A DNA stretch of 64,000 nucleotides from JAWXUU01 sp044426045. GTDB lineage: Bacteria; Bacillota; Clostridia; Christensenellales; CAMQZB01. The notes under the pieces are model-generated. The model had not been told where the DNA came from. It worked only from the letters and a program-made list of their open reading frames with translations, and did not search any database. Location: positions 47,135 to 111,134 of the forward strand of contig JAWXUX010000008.1 of assembly GCA_044426045.1 (NCBI GenBank), read 5' to 3'. The stretch's first letter is position 1; every line of letters starts with the position of its first letter. Made by a program: the position numbers and the translations under genes. Shown in pieces: positions 42,158 to 50,904 of this stretch.

Positions 42158-42241
42158 TGGTGCGGATAAAGGGACTTGAACCCCCATGTCGTAGACACTA
42201 GATCCTAAGTCTAGCGCGTCTGCCAATTCCGCCATATCCGC
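42158..42241 (-). tRNA. tRNA-Leu (UAG)
   Basis: 84 nt with long variable arm, anticodon loop CTTAGGA, encoded CCA. Confidence 0.95.
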
Positions 42242-42248
42242 AGAATTC

Positions 42249-42324
42249 TGGTGCATCTTCAGAGATTCGAACTCTGGGCCCAATGATTAAGAGTCATTTG
42301 CTCTACCGACTGAGCTAAAGATGC
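42249..42324 (-). tRNA. tRNA-Lys (CUU)
   Basis: 76 nt, anticodon loop CTCTTAA, encoded CCA. Confidence 0.95.
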
Positions 42325-42328
42325 AAAA

Positions 42329-42404
42329 TGGTGATTCATCGGAGATTCGAACTCCGGACAACATGATTAAAAGTCATGTGCTCTACCACCTGAGCTAATG
42401 AACC
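42329..42404 (-). tRNA. tRNA-Lys (UUU)
   Basis: 76 nt, anticodon loop CTTTTAA, encoded CCA; a second lysine isoacceptor next to the CUU one. Confidence 0.95.
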
Positions 42405-42408
42405 ACAA

Positions 42409-42483
42409 TGGCTGGGGTAGCAAGATTTGAACTTACGAATGTCAGAGTCAAAGTCTGATGCCTTACCGCTTGGCGATACCCCA
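42409..42483 (-). tRNA. tRNA-Gln (UUG)
   Basis: 75 nt, anticodon TTG in loop CTTTGAC, discriminator G, encoded CCA. Confidence 0.95.
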
Positions 42484-42519
42484 ACGAAAGTTTCGTGGAA
42501 AAAGTTTTATGTGTTTTAT

Positions 42520-42596
42520 TGGGGTGACCTATGAGGATCGAACTCATGACCTCCAGAGCCACAATCTGGCGCTCTACCAACTGAGCTAAGATCACC
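42520..42596 (-). tRNA. tRNA-His (GUG)
   Basis: Anticodon GTG in loop TTGTGGC, discriminator C as expected for His; the base before the acceptor stem is T, so the extra G-1 is not encoded. Confidence 0.93.
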
Positions 42597-42598
42597 AT

Positions 42599-42675
42599 TG
42601 GTGTGCCTGAAGGGAGTCGAACCCCTGGCCCACAGCTTAGAAGGCTGTTGCTCTATCCTACTGAGCTACAGGCAC
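42599..42675 (-). tRNA. tRNA-Arg (UCU)
   Basis: 77 nt, anticodon loop CTTCTAA, encoded CCA. Confidence 0.95.
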
Positions 42676-42681
42676 ATAAAA

Positions 42682-42755
42682 TGGAGCAGGTGAAGGGAAT
42701 CGGACCCTCGTGACCAGCTTGGAAGGCTGGAGTTCTACCATTGAACTACACCTGC
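42682..42755 (-). tRNA. tRNA-Gly (UCC)
   Basis: 74 nt, anticodon loop CTTCCAA, encoded CCA. First tRNA of the cluster. Confidence 0.95.
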
Positions 42756-42806
42756 ATCAAACATTTGCTTGCGAATTTTTCGCCTGCACTTCCTCAACGC
42801 TTATCA

Positions 42807-42836
42807 ATTCTATCACAAGAACGACTTGCTTGTCAA
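42807..42836 (-). promoter_or_regulatory. Promoter of tRNA cluster 1
   Basis: TTGACA (42831-42836), 18-bp spacer, TAGAAT (42807-42812). Confidence 0.75.
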
Positions 42837-43046
42837 GGTTTTTTCACTGCTTTTTTCACTTTTTTTTATTATTCGTAAGATTTGTTAAAATCCCGCACAC
42901 CTTTTGCGAGTGCTTTGCTAGTATATCATAAACTTTTGCAAAATGCACCTATTTTACCCACTTTTTTGCAACTATTTTGCATTTTTTTCAAATTTTTTTG
43001 CCAAATTTCAGCAATAATTTCAAATATCGCACCTCGCCTGCAAAAA

Positions 43047-43514
43047 TCACTTCACAACCGTGTGTTTTCCGAACATTTTACCATCACTCACTGTGCAAAA
43101 ATAATAACTTGGCTGTGTAAAATCAGATATTGCACCAGGATTTATCATCTTCACACCGCCGTTTTCCACAAAAGTCGCTTCATGCGTGTGCCCAAAAAAC
43201 GCAACATCCACGCCGTTTTCACGCGAGAACTCGCAAAGATTGAAAAGCCCACTTTTCACGCCGAACCTGTGACCGTGGGTAACCAAGATTTTCAAGCCCT
43301 CCACTTCGATAAATTTTTCGTCGCCTTGATTGAAACTGTCGCAGTTGCCACAAACACTGACAACTTTTTCGGAAAATTCCGCCGTCAATTTTTTGAACCT
43401 TTCAAGACCGTCACCGCAAAAAATCACAACGTCCGCTTCTTTCATTTTTGGCATGATTTTTTCAATATTGATTTTATCATAATGCAAATCAGAAACCACC
43501 AAAATATTTTTCAT
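43047..43514 (-). CDS. YfcE/MJ0936-family metallophosphoesterase
   Basis: About 155 residues; ATG at 43514 follows GGAGAAAATT. Dinuclear-metal phosphoesterase fold with the motifs VSDLHYD, FCGDG, GNCDS, THGH and GHTH, the full set of metal ligands. Members hydrolyse small phosphodiesters. Next to rdgB, a pair often seen in Bacillota (rph-rdgB-ysnB neighbourhood), so a housekeeping role is likely. Confidence 0.9.
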   Translation of the reverse strand: MKNILVVSDLHYDKINIEKIMPKMKEADVVIFCGDGLERFKKLTAEFSEKVVSVCGNCDSFNQGDEKFIEVEGLKILVTHGHRFGVKSGLFNLCEFSRENGVDVAFFGHTHEATFVENGGVKMINPGAISDFTQPSYYFCTVSDGKMFGKHTVVK

Positions 43515-43563
43515 AATTTTCTCCATAAACGCTAGCCCATATTTCCCACATCAGCCAATTTTA

Positions 43564-44130
43564 TCAAATCTTAGAAAGCAAATCTTCAAGCGCCCTTTTT
43601 CGGTGGGAGATTGAATTTTTCTCGTCGCTTGTTGCCTCGGCATAGGTTTTCCCCAAATCGCTAGACAAAAACAATGGGTCGTATCCAAACCCGCCACTTC
43701 CGCGATATTCTTCCAAAACAACGCCGTGAGCTTCGCCAAGCCCCGAATATATTTCATTTTCCGAAATATATAAAACAACGCAAGAAACAAACTTTGCCGA
43801 CCTATCTTTGCCAGAAAGCTCCAAAAGCAGTTTTTTATTGTTTTCTTCGTCCGTTCCCGCTTCGGAATACCTAGCAGAATGAACCCCCGGCGCACCCCCA
43901 AGCGCAGGCACAACAATACCGCTGTCGTCAGACACCGTCGCATACCCCGTCGCAAGTGAAATCTCCCTTGCCTTTATAAGCGCATTATCAAAAAACGTCT
44001 CGCCGTTTTCATCTGGCTCGATAGTGCAGCCAACTTCGCTAAGCGACAAAATTTCATCAAACTTGCCCCCAAGAATAGCTTTTATTTCTTCAATTTTATG
44101 AGCATTGTTGCTCGCAATAAGTAGTTTCAT
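43564..44130 (-). CDS. rdgB: XTP/dITP diphosphatase (HAM1 family)
   Basis: A 188-residue house-cleaning pyrophosphatase that removes inosine and xanthosine triphosphates. Motifs: LLIASNNAHKIEEIKAIL at the N-terminus, ATVSDDSGIVVPALGGAPGVHSARYS in the middle (metal-binding Asp and substrate loop), GGFGYDPLF and SHRKRALEDL at the end. Complete and of usual length. Confidence 0.95.
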   Translation of the reverse strand: MKLLIASNNAHKIEEIKAILGGKFDEILSLSEVGCTIEPDENGETFFDNALIKAREISLATGYATVSDDSGIVVPALGGAPGVHSARYSEAGTDEENNKKLLLELSGKDRSAKFVSCVVLYISENEIYSGLGEAHGVVLEEYRGSGGFGYDPLFLSSDLGKTYAEATSDEKNSISHRKRALEDLLSKI

Positions 44131-44202
44131 GTGTGGTAGTTTCCTTTTTGTAGGTAAGTTTTGTTTTTGGGGGAGTTTTGTTTTGTAGGTAAGTTTTGTG
44201 AA

Positions 44203-44410
44203 GTGAAAGGTGAAAGGTGAAAGGTGAAAGGTGAAAGGTGTGGTAATGCACTCGCTTTGCTCGTGCTTTCTATTATTTAGATACTATTATTAAAGCCAAT
44301 CACTTCACATGGTAAAAATCTATTATGGTATAAAGTTTTAAATATAGTATGCACAAGGCATCGCCGAGTGCCTACCACACCTTTCACCTTTCACCTTTCA
44401 CCTTTCACTT
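44203..44410 (-). repeat. GTGAAAG palindromic element, copy 4 (inverted, different core)
   Basis: Five GTGAAAG units on the left, four on the right. Ends and inner arms are standard and in inverted orientation, but the middle 100 bp (ATACTATATTT ... AATAATAGTAT when reverse-complemented) is unlike other full copies; it shares the AATATAGTATGCACAAGG boundary with partial copy 9. It occupies the gap between the rdgB start and the mscS stop. Confidence 0.85.
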
Positions 44411-44483
44411 TAAAAACGCAATTGCGTTGCTGTTCAAATCTCCCTCTCAAACCCCAAAGCGGGCTATCCCTGCGCCTTCTCCC

Positions 44484-45365
44484 CTATTTCCCAACGACGA
44501 CGATATGTGGGTATGCCATTTCGACGCCTTCTTCTTTATCGAATCTGTTTTTGATGCTTTCCATGATTTCGCCTTTGGCAGCGAAACCGTTTGCGGCATC
44601 TGCCGACCACAGAGCCACCCTCAAAACAACAGCTGAATCGTCAAGACGGAACACGATAACATTCACGATTGGGTCGCCCGAAATTTTTTGTTCTTCAGTT
44701 CTTTTGTCAATCACCCTTGGATTTTGCAAAGCCTCTTCTTCGCAAAGTGCTTTTGCTTTTGTGATATCAGATTCATACGTGATACCGATTTCCACATAGT
44801 TGCAGATTTCAGAATCGCCATAATGAGCATTTTCGATTGTTTCGCTGTTGATTGTTGAGTTTGGAACAATCACGCGCTTGTTTTCCACCGTTCTTATGAC
44901 AGTGTGGCGAAGTGTGATTTCCTCAACAGTGCCAATAGTGCCACTGCCCACAAGTTTTATAGTGTTGCCAACGGCAAACGGTTTAAAAACAGAAACCATG
45001 ATACCAGAAATCAAGTTTGACGCCGCATCTTGAGAAGCAAGACCAATAGCGATTGCAAGAATACCAGAACCAGCGAGAATTGATGTCATCAACTGTTCGA
45101 GCCCTTCAATTTGATAAAGTGCAGTGATAACGCAAATAAACATGATGATAACTTTCAAAACCTTTCTTGCGATATCCATCACATGTGCACCTTCAGTTTT
45201 ACCATGCCCTTCAAGTCTTTTGGCAAGCATTTTGAATACTTTTTTGTTGATATAAAGCAGAATGAGCATTGAAATTAAAACAATCCCAATACTGATAACA
45301 ATATCCAAAATTCCAGCAACATTAAGCCCTGTCATTTCACTCAATTTTTCAATAATAACATCCAT
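44484..45365 (-). CDS. mscS: MscS-family small-conductance mechanosensitive channel
   Basis: A 293-residue membrane protein with three N-terminal helices. The pore-lining TM3 segment is GSGILAIAIGLASQDAASNLISG (rich in Gly/Ala), followed by the beta domain (VGNTIKLVGSGTIGTVEEITLRHTVIRT, VPNSTINSETIEN) and the alpha/beta C-terminus. It releases solutes on hypo-osmotic shock. Single gene with its own promoter. Confidence 0.93.
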   Translation of the reverse strand: MDVIIEKLSEMTGLNVAGILDIVISIGIVLISMLILLYINKKVFKMLAKRLEGHGKTEGAHVMDIARKVLKVIIMFICVITALYQIEGLEQLMTSILAGSGILAIAIGLASQDAASNLISGIMVSVFKPFAVGNTIKLVGSGTIGTVEEITLRHTVIRTVENKRVIVPNSTINSETIENAHYGDSEICNYVEIGITYESDITKAKALCEEEALQNPRVIDKRTEEQKISGDPIVNVIVFRLDDSAVVLRVALWSADAANGFAAKGEIMESIKNRFDKEEGVEMAYPHIVVVGK

Positions 45366-45401
45366 AATTTTGATCCTTCTTTTGTTATTTAATATAACTA
45401 T

Positions 45402-45430
45402 ATTTTATACTATTTTTTTGCATTTTACAA
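45402..45430 (-). promoter_or_regulatory. Promoter of mscS
   Basis: TTGTAA (45425-45430), 17-bp spacer, TAAAAT (45402-45407). Confidence 0.6.
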
Positions 45431-45495
45431 GGGAAATGGAGTGAAATGTGGGAAAAGAGGGAAAAAGGGGGCAAAGCGGAGCTTTGCAGGTAATA

Positions 45496-45694
45496 GGTGA
45501 AAGGTGAAAGGTGAAAGGTGTGGTAAGCACTTCGCTTCGCTCCGTGCATCCTATTATATTTGGATAGCAAAATAGAAACGCCCCTATTTGAATAGTTACG
45601 TTCCTATAAGTAGTTACAAATATAATTGAAAGCACAAGGCGAAGCCGCGTGCATTACCACACCTTTCACCTTTCACCTTTCACCTTTCACCTTA
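45496..45694 (+). repeat. GTGAAAG palindromic element, copy 5
   Basis: Three heptamers on the left, four on the right. The right flank AAAACAGCGTTGCAAATCCG and following C/T-rich DNA continue the imperfect symmetry with G-rich DNA on the left. Lies between the mscS promoter and the spoIVA stop codon. Confidence 0.88.
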
Positions 45695-45756
45695 AAACAG
45701 CGTTGCAAATCCGTCCGCTCACGCAAAACCAAACAGCGTGCACCACCCCTCTCTCT

Positions 45757-47214
45757 CTACAATATAATACAAATAACCCCGCCTTTGCCTTCGTTTACTA
45801 TTCTTGAAACGGTTTTTCGCATTTTTGTTCTGACTTCTTGTGGCATTTGCGCGAGTTTTTGGTTGATTCCGTCGCAAATCAGTCCTGAAAGCGGACGGCC
45901 GAACATGTTTGTTTCCCAAATATCACCGCGGCTATTTTCGAAATCCTTGAGCATGGAATTAACAAGCTCTTCTCCCTGTGCTTCGCTTCCGACGATTGGA
46001 CGGAGTTCGGTTTCTACGTCCACTTTCATGATGTGGAGCGACGGTGCTTTGGCTTTTAGTTTCACACCAAACTGTCCGCCCTCTTTCAAAAGTTCTGGCT
46101 CGAACAGCTCAAGCTGAGAAACGCTTGGCAAAACCACGCCGTATCCCGTTGCTTCCGCTTCGTAAAGTGCGTTTTTGAGTTTTTCATATTCTTCTTTTGC
46201 TTCTTGAAGTTCTTTCACTTGTGAAATAAGGGAAAATTCATCGGAAATTTCCACCCCACATTTTTGCGAAAGAACCTCAAAAAACAGCCCCTCTCTCGCC
46301 TCGAACTCACCTGTGACAACCCCCGTTCCAAGATCCTTTGCCACGTCTTTCAAGATGATATCACCACCCGAAAGATAGTCGCAAACTTCTTCCGCCGTTG
46401 CGATTTTATCCATATCGACCGCCGAAAGTTTAGAAAAAATAGACTTCACAACTTCGTTATCCCGACCGCACAACTGCATCCATTTTGGCATTTTCATTTC
46501 AAACTTTTTGATTTTGAATTCTTTTGATAGTTCTTGCAAAATTTCACTTACCTCCAATTCGTTTAGTTGGGCGACGTTTTTCGCAATCACCCTTGCATTA
46601 TATTTTTTCGCAAGCTCACTTGCGAGCTTTTGCGTTTTTTCACTTGTTGGCGCCAGCGAATTCAAAAGCACGATAAAGGGTTTGCCCGCTTTTTTCAGCT
46701 TTTCCACCGCTCTTTCCTCTCCACTTTGGTAATTTTCGCGGGGGATATCCACAATGCTTCCGTCACTTGCCACCAAAACCGCGACTGTTGAATGTTCCTC
46801 GATCATTTTTGTTGTGCCAATTTCGCTGATATCCGCAAATCCCAGCGGTGTTTCCGACCACATAGTTGTTATTTTTCGCTTATCCCCGCCGATTTTTTCC
46901 GCACCCTCCACCAAAAATCCCGCACAGTCGCACAGCCTTATTTTGGCTTTTATTCCCAAGGTGTCCAAAACTGCACCGCCACTTGGGCAAAACTTGGGCT
47001 CTGCAGTGGTCACGGTGACACCACTTCCCGATTGTGGCATTTCGTCGATTATCCTCGCGCGCTCGCTTTCGCTTGAAACGTTTGGCAACACAAGCTGTTC
47101 AATAAACTTTGAAATAAACATCGATTTGCCCGTTCTGACCGCACCAACAACCCCGATATAAACCTCGCCACCTGTTCTTTTTGCGATATCTTGATATATG
47201 CTCACATTATCCAT
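45757..47214 (-). CDS. spoIVA: Stage IV sporulation protein A, spore-coat morphogenetic ATPase
   Basis: A 485-residue protein that hydrolyses ATP to polymerise on the forespore surface and is the basement layer of the coat. Walker A GVVGAVRTGKSMF places the Lys at residue 30, the same number as in Bacillus subtilis SpoIVA. The N-terminal TRAFAC-type ATPase domain (about 1-230) is followed by the SpoIVA-specific middle and C-terminal domains ending GKGGVICIIL. Full length; a sigma-E-like promoter lies upstream. Confidence 0.96.
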   Translation of the reverse strand: MDNVSIYQDIAKRTGGEVYIGVVGAVRTGKSMFISKFIEQLVLPNVSSESERARIIDEMPQSGSGVTVTTAEPKFCPSGGAVLDTLGIKAKIRLCDCAGFLVEGAEKIGGDKRKITTMWSETPLGFADISEIGTTKMIEEHSTVAVLVASDGSIVDIPRENYQSGEERAVEKLKKAGKPFIVLLNSLAPTSEKTQKLASELAKKYNARVIAKNVAQLNELEVSEILQELSKEFKIKKFEMKMPKWMQLCGRDNEVVKSIFSKLSAVDMDKIATAEEVCDYLSGGDIILKDVAKDLGTGVVTGEFEAREGLFFEVLSQKCGVEISDEFSLISQVKELQEAKEEYEKLKNALYEAEATGYGVVLPSVSQLELFEPELLKEGGQFGVKLKAKAPSLHIMKVDVETELRPIVGSEAQGEELVNSMLKDFENSRGDIWETNMFGRPLSGLICDGINQKLAQMPQEVRTKMRKTVSRIVNEGKGGVICIIL

Positions 47215-47268
47215 GATTTTTCCCCTTCAGGGAACTTCTGTCCAGAATTACCCTTTATTTTATATAAG

Positions 47269-47297
47269 AATATATGAACAGCGGTGGGGTTTTATGC
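47269..47297 (-). promoter_or_regulatory. Sigma-E-type promoter of spoIVA
   Basis: GCATAAA (47291-47297), 14-bp spacer, CATATATT (47269-47276), close to the mother-cell sigma-E consensus. spoIVA is a sigma-E gene in Bacillus, which supports the call. Confidence 0.7.
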
Positions 47298-47364
47298 CTT
47301 TTTGCGGATAAATTTACCAAAAACTGGCAAAGATATAATAAAACATCGCAAAAGGAGATTTATC

Positions 47365-47913
47365 ATGCTTATTGCAATCGTCGCAATTTCATATATACTA
47401 GCAATCAATGTTTTCGGGTTTCGCATTGTGAAAATCCAACGCGCGGATAGGCTGAAAAACGGCGACCCCATTCACCCACCCGCAAAACAAAATCAGCTTT
47501 CGGCGGGAAAAACAGCTACCGCCAAAGAAACGGATATCGCCAAAGAAAAAGAAACCGCCGATATTGAAAATTGCAAAAACACCGCAAAAAAAGAAAGCGA
47601 AAAGCTGACAAAAACAAAGCACTCAACATCAAGGGAAAAAGCCACCCCGCCACAACACCCAAACAATGGCGAAACGCTTGAAAAAGAGGACTTGCTTTAC
47701 GAAGAAAAGCTGAATATCAAAAAATACGAACGAATTCCCGACCTTAAAATTCTTATGGTGGCAGTTTTCGGCGGTGCACTTGGCGAGTTTATTTCTTTCC
47801 TTATATATAAATACCGAACAACAAACACCTTCCTTATGGTGGCACTGCCCGTGATTATCTCGGTGTGGGTGTACCTAGTTTACATCCTAGTGGGCGGTTT
47901 TATTATAGTTTAG
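47365..47913 (+). CDS. DUF1294-type membrane protein with a long charged insert
   Basis: About 182 residues; ATG at 47365 follows AAAGGAGATTTATC, and the frame from 47284 has no ribosome binding site. An N-terminal helix (MLIAIVAISYILAINVFGF), then RADRLKNGD, then about 85 hydrophilic residues rich in Lys, Thr, Glu and Pro, then IPDLKILMVAVFGGALGEFISFLIYKYRTTN and a last helix. Without the insert it matches the compact DUF1294 plan (helix, DKxxA, RIPE, GG..G). Function unknown. Divergent from spoIVA. Confidence 0.65.
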   Translation: MLIAIVAISYILAINVFGFRIVKIQRADRLKNGDPIHPPAKQNQLSAGKTATAKETDIAKEKETADIENCKNTAKKESEKLTKTKHSTSREKATPPQHPNNGETLEKEDLLYEEKLNIKKYERIPDLKILMVAVFGGALGEFISFLIYKYRTTNTFLMVALPVIISVWVYLVYILVGGFIIV

Positions 47914-48031
47914 GTCACATCTAGTGGAATTGTTTGAAAGGTTTTGCATACTATGTTATATGTATGAGGAGATGGGGGGTTTGGCACGCTTGGGGGCAGG
48001 GGGAGATGTTGGGCTTGGGACGCTGTTTTAA

Positions 48032-48236
48032 AGTGAAAGGTGAAAGGTGAAAGGTGAAAGGTGTGGTAGGCACTCGCTATCGCTTGTGCACCCTATTATA
48101 TTTGGGCAGTAAAATAGAAGCACCACTTTATACAAATAGCGTCCCTTCAAGTGGTTACAAATATAATTGAAAAGCACAAGGCGAAGCCGCGTGCATTACC
48201 ACACCTTTCACCTTTCACCTTTCACCTTTCACCTTT
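48032..48236 (+). repeat. GTGAAAG palindromic element, copy 6
   Basis: Four heptamers on each side; left flank GACGCTGTTTTAA extends the terminal repeat. The element sits 70 bp upstream of the ylmC-type gene and its reading frame runs into that gene by chance. Confidence 0.9.
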
Positions 48237-48304
48237 TTAACTTACCTACCATCAAAACCTCTCCCCCCACAACCCCACATTACCTACACAAAAGGAGCTT
48301 TTTT

Positions 48305-48583
48305 ATGAAGATAGAATATTGTGAATTGAGATTGAAAGATGTTGTTTGCGTTTCGGATGGGCGCAAGTTGGGGCGGATTATTGATTGTTTGATTGATGCT
48401 TCTTGCGGACAAATTCTTGGGATAATTTTGCCTGGCACGCGAGGCTTTGCCATGTTTCGCAACGCAGAAGACACATATATCCCGTGGAGCAAAATCGTGA
48501 AGATTGGCGACGATGTTATTCTCGTTGATATCTGCGATTGCGAAAAACCCGCATGCGACGTGCCACCGCCACAAAATGGCTAA
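48305..48583 (+). CDS. YlmC/YmxH-family PRC-barrel sporulation protein
   Basis: A 92-residue protein starting at ATG 48305 behind AAAGGAG. The small beta barrel shows ELRLKDVVCVSDGRKLGRIIDCLID, then GQILGIILPGT and a final strand IPWSKIVKIGDDVILVDI, the pattern of the YlmC/YmxH family found in endospore formers. Two Cys-containing stretches (CDCEKPAC) at the C-terminus are an addition. Function poorly known, linked to sporulation. Confidence 0.85.
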   Translation: MKIEYCELRLKDVVCVSDGRKLGRIIDCLIDASCGQILGIILPGTRGFAMFRNAEDTYIPWSKIVKIGDDVILVDICDCEKPACDVPPPQNG

Positions 48584-48595
48584 TCCTTGCAAAAA

Positions 48596-48632
48596 TAGCC
48601 AAAATCGCCAAAATCGCCAAAATCGCACAAAG
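48596..48632. repeat. 9-bp tandem repeat after the ylmC-type gene
   Basis: About four units of CCAAAATCG directly downstream of the stop codon. Confidence 0.7.
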
Positions 48633-48800
48633 ATTAACGCCCCATATAGTAGTGCCAAATCATATCGTGACAGAATTTTAACAAGATTTGTTTAAAAAAT
48701 CACAAAGTCAGTCAAATTCGTTTCGCGTTTTTTGTTTTATATGATACAATTATCATGTAAATTACGAAAATACAAATAGCTCACATAAAAGGAGGCTAAT

Positions 48801-49334
48801 ATGAATATATGGCACGAAATTGATGAAAGCAGAATCAAAACTGAGGATTTCATCGCGGTTATTGAAATACCAAAGGGTAGCAACAAAAAATACGAACTTG
48901 ATAAAGAAACTGGACTTTTGATTCTTGACAGAATTTTGTTCACTTCAACTCACTATCCACAAAACTACGGTTTTATCCCACGCACGCTCGCAGAAGACCA
49001 TGACCCACTTGACGTTTTGGTTATTTGCAGTGAAAAACTTGAACCACTTTCTCTCGTGAGATGTTTCCCAATCGGCGTTATGACAATGACTGATAAAGGG
49101 GAAAGCGACGAAAAAATTATCGCTATCCCATATTCAGACCCAAACTACCGCGGATATCGCGACATCGACAGCCTTCCACGCCACCTGTTCGAGGAAATGC
49201 AACACTTCTTCTCGGTTTATAAAGAACTAGAACACGGCGGAACTTGCGTTGATGCCGTTCAAGGCAGAGAGCAAGCAATCGAAGTTATCGACAGCTGCGT
49301 TGCAATGTACAAAAAAGAATTTGATAAAGAATAG
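48801..49334 (+). CDS. ppa: Soluble inorganic pyrophosphatase, family I
   Basis: A 177-residue enzyme that splits pyrophosphate to phosphate. The signature EDHDPLDVLV with its metal-binding aspartates and the YPQNYGFIP segment are diagnostic; length fits the hexameric bacterial form. ATG at 48801 follows AAAAGGAGGCTAAT. Terminator at 49336. Confidence 0.96.
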   Translation: MNIWHEIDESRIKTEDFIAVIEIPKGSNKKYELDKETGLLILDRILFTSTHYPQNYGFIPRTLAEDHDPLDVLVICSEKLEPLSLVRCFPIGVMTMTDKGESDEKIIAIPYSDPNYRGYRDIDSLPRHLFEEMQHFFSVYKELEHGGTCVDAVQGREQAIEVIDSCVAMYKKEFDKE

Positions 49335-49335
49335 A

Positions 49336-49365
49336 AAAAAAGACCCCCGCGGGGGTCTTTTTTTT
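49336..49365 (+). terminator. Terminator of ppa
   Basis: AAAAGACCCCC GCGGGGGTCTTTTTTTT stem; it abuts copy 7 of the palindromic element. Confidence 0.88.
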
Positions 49366-49569
49366 AGGTGAAAGGTGAAAGGTGAAAGGTGAAAGGTGTG
49401 GTAGGCACTCGCTTCGCTCGTGCACCCTATTATATTGGTGCAGTAAAATAGAGACGTTCCTATTCAAATAGTTACGTCCCTTCAAGTGGTTACAAATATA
49501 ATTGAAAGCACAAGGCGAAGCCGCGTGCATTACCACACCTTTCACCTTTCACCTTTCACCTTTCACCTT
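49366..49569 (+). repeat. GTGAAAG palindromic element, copy 7
   Basis: Four heptamers on each side, inserted between convergent ppa and the RluA-type gene, immediately after the ppa terminator. Confidence 0.9.
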
Positions 49570-49597
49570 AAAAAAAGCGTTCCTCCCGCCACATTTC

Positions 49598-50440
49598 TTA
49601 CAAACCAAACTGCGTGCTCTCCACAACCTTTCCGCTCATTTCCAGCTTCCACATGTGAAGCATCAGTCTGCTGTTTGGTTTTTCGCCTGCTAGCAAGCCT
49701 CCGTTTTGGTAGAGTTTGTCGCCTTTTATGGCGTGGCGCAAAAATGCGAGGTGCACTCTTATTTGGTGGGTTCTTCCCGTTTGGGGCATAGCTTCAAGAA
49801 GCGTGTCCCCGTGGATTTCTTTTATTATTTTAAAGTGCGTGACACTGTTTTTCCCATTTTCAGTTTGCCAGCGGTGGGGTTTTCCCGCCTCCAATCTTCC
49901 CATTTTGATTTCGCAAGTGAAATCGGATTTTATTTTTCCATTTGCCACAGCGAGGTAGGTTTTTTTGATTTTGCCATTTTGCATATCACGCGAAAGCACC
50001 GCCGCCGACACTGGATTTTTCGCGACAAGCACGAGTCCGCTTGTTTCGCCATCAAGCCTTGTTATCGGGTGGAAAGTGAAATTCGAAAGGTCTTCACCGC
50101 GTTTTTCAAGCATGCCAAGATAGGCATTTTCAAGGGTGGTTTCACGATTGCCTTTTGACGTGTGGGTGGGCATGCCCGCGGGCTTTTCCAAAATTATCAT
50201 ATCATCGTTTTCAAAGGCGATTTCAATATCGCAAAAATACGGCGCGATTTTGGGTTGCGGTTTTTTTGGCAGTTTCAAAATTATCTCGTCGCCAATTTCC
50301 ACAATCTTTGACATCTTGCAAACCTCGCCACCAACCAACGTTTCGCCATTTTGCTTTATTTTGCCAATAGTCGTTTTCGACACCTTCCCCTTCAAATTAG
50401 AAAGCACACTGGCATTTTTTGTCGCTGTGAATTTTATCAT
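49598..50440 (-). CDS. RluA-family pseudouridine synthase
   Basis: A 280-residue enzyme that isomerises uridine in rRNA or tRNA. N-terminal S4-like region (about 1-60), then the catalytic domain with HPITRLDGETSGLVLVAKN, where Asp in RLD is the nucleophile, and PQTGRTHQIRVHLAFL near the end. Which uridine is modified cannot be read. The C-terminal NSRLMLHMWKLEM is standard. Confidence 0.92.
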   Translation of the reverse strand: MIKFTATKNASVLSNLKGKVSKTTIGKIKQNGETLVGGEVCKMSKIVEIGDEIILKLPKKPQPKIAPYFCDIEIAFENDDMIILEKPAGMPTHTSKGNRETTLENAYLGMLEKRGEDLSNFTFHPITRLDGETSGLVLVAKNPVSAAVLSRDMQNGKIKKTYLAVANGKIKSDFTCEIKMGRLEAGKPHRWQTENGKNSVTHFKIIKEIHGDTLLEAMPQTGRTHQIRVHLAFLRHAIKGDKLYQNGGLLAGEKPNSRLMLHMWKLEMSGKVVESTQFGL

Positions 50441-50528
50441 GGGAATATGATAACACAGATTGGTGGAAAATGCAATGGGGGACGCAGGTTGGGTTTTGGG
50501 GGGCGGAGGGTTGGGGACGCTTTTTTAA

Positions 50529-50728
50529 GGTGAAAGGTGAAAGGTGAAAGGTGTGGTAGGCACTCGGCTTCGCCTTGTGCACCCCATTTGGATTTGGGCA
50601 GGGGGAATAGAGACGTTTCTATTTGAATAGTTACGACTCTACAAGTGGTTACAAATATAATTGAAAAGCACGAGCGGTAGCGAGTGCATTACCACACCTT
50701 TCACCTTTCACCTTTCACCTTTCACCTT
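50529..50728 (+). repeat. GTGAAAG palindromic element, copy 8
   Basis: Three heptamers on the left, four on the right, with G-rich DNA to the left (50471-50520) and C-rich DNA to the right (50740-50775). Confidence 0.9.
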
Positions 50729-50827
50729 AAGCGAAGCGTTCCCCCTAACCTCCCACCCACTTCCACCCCAACTTTGCACCAAAACCAAGCCTTTCTTCAC
50801 AAAATTCCATTTTCCCCACTTTTTTTG

Positions 50828-50857
50828 TTGACATTCAGTTTATATTGTTGATATAAT
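50828..50857 (+). promoter_or_regulatory. Promoter of the glycine riboswitch transcript
   Basis: TTGACA (50828-50833), 18-bp spacer, TATAAT (50852-50857). Confidence 0.85.
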
Positions 50858-50904
50858 GAACTAGTAAACGATTTTACTTTGTCAAATTTAATATTACCAA
50901 GCGA

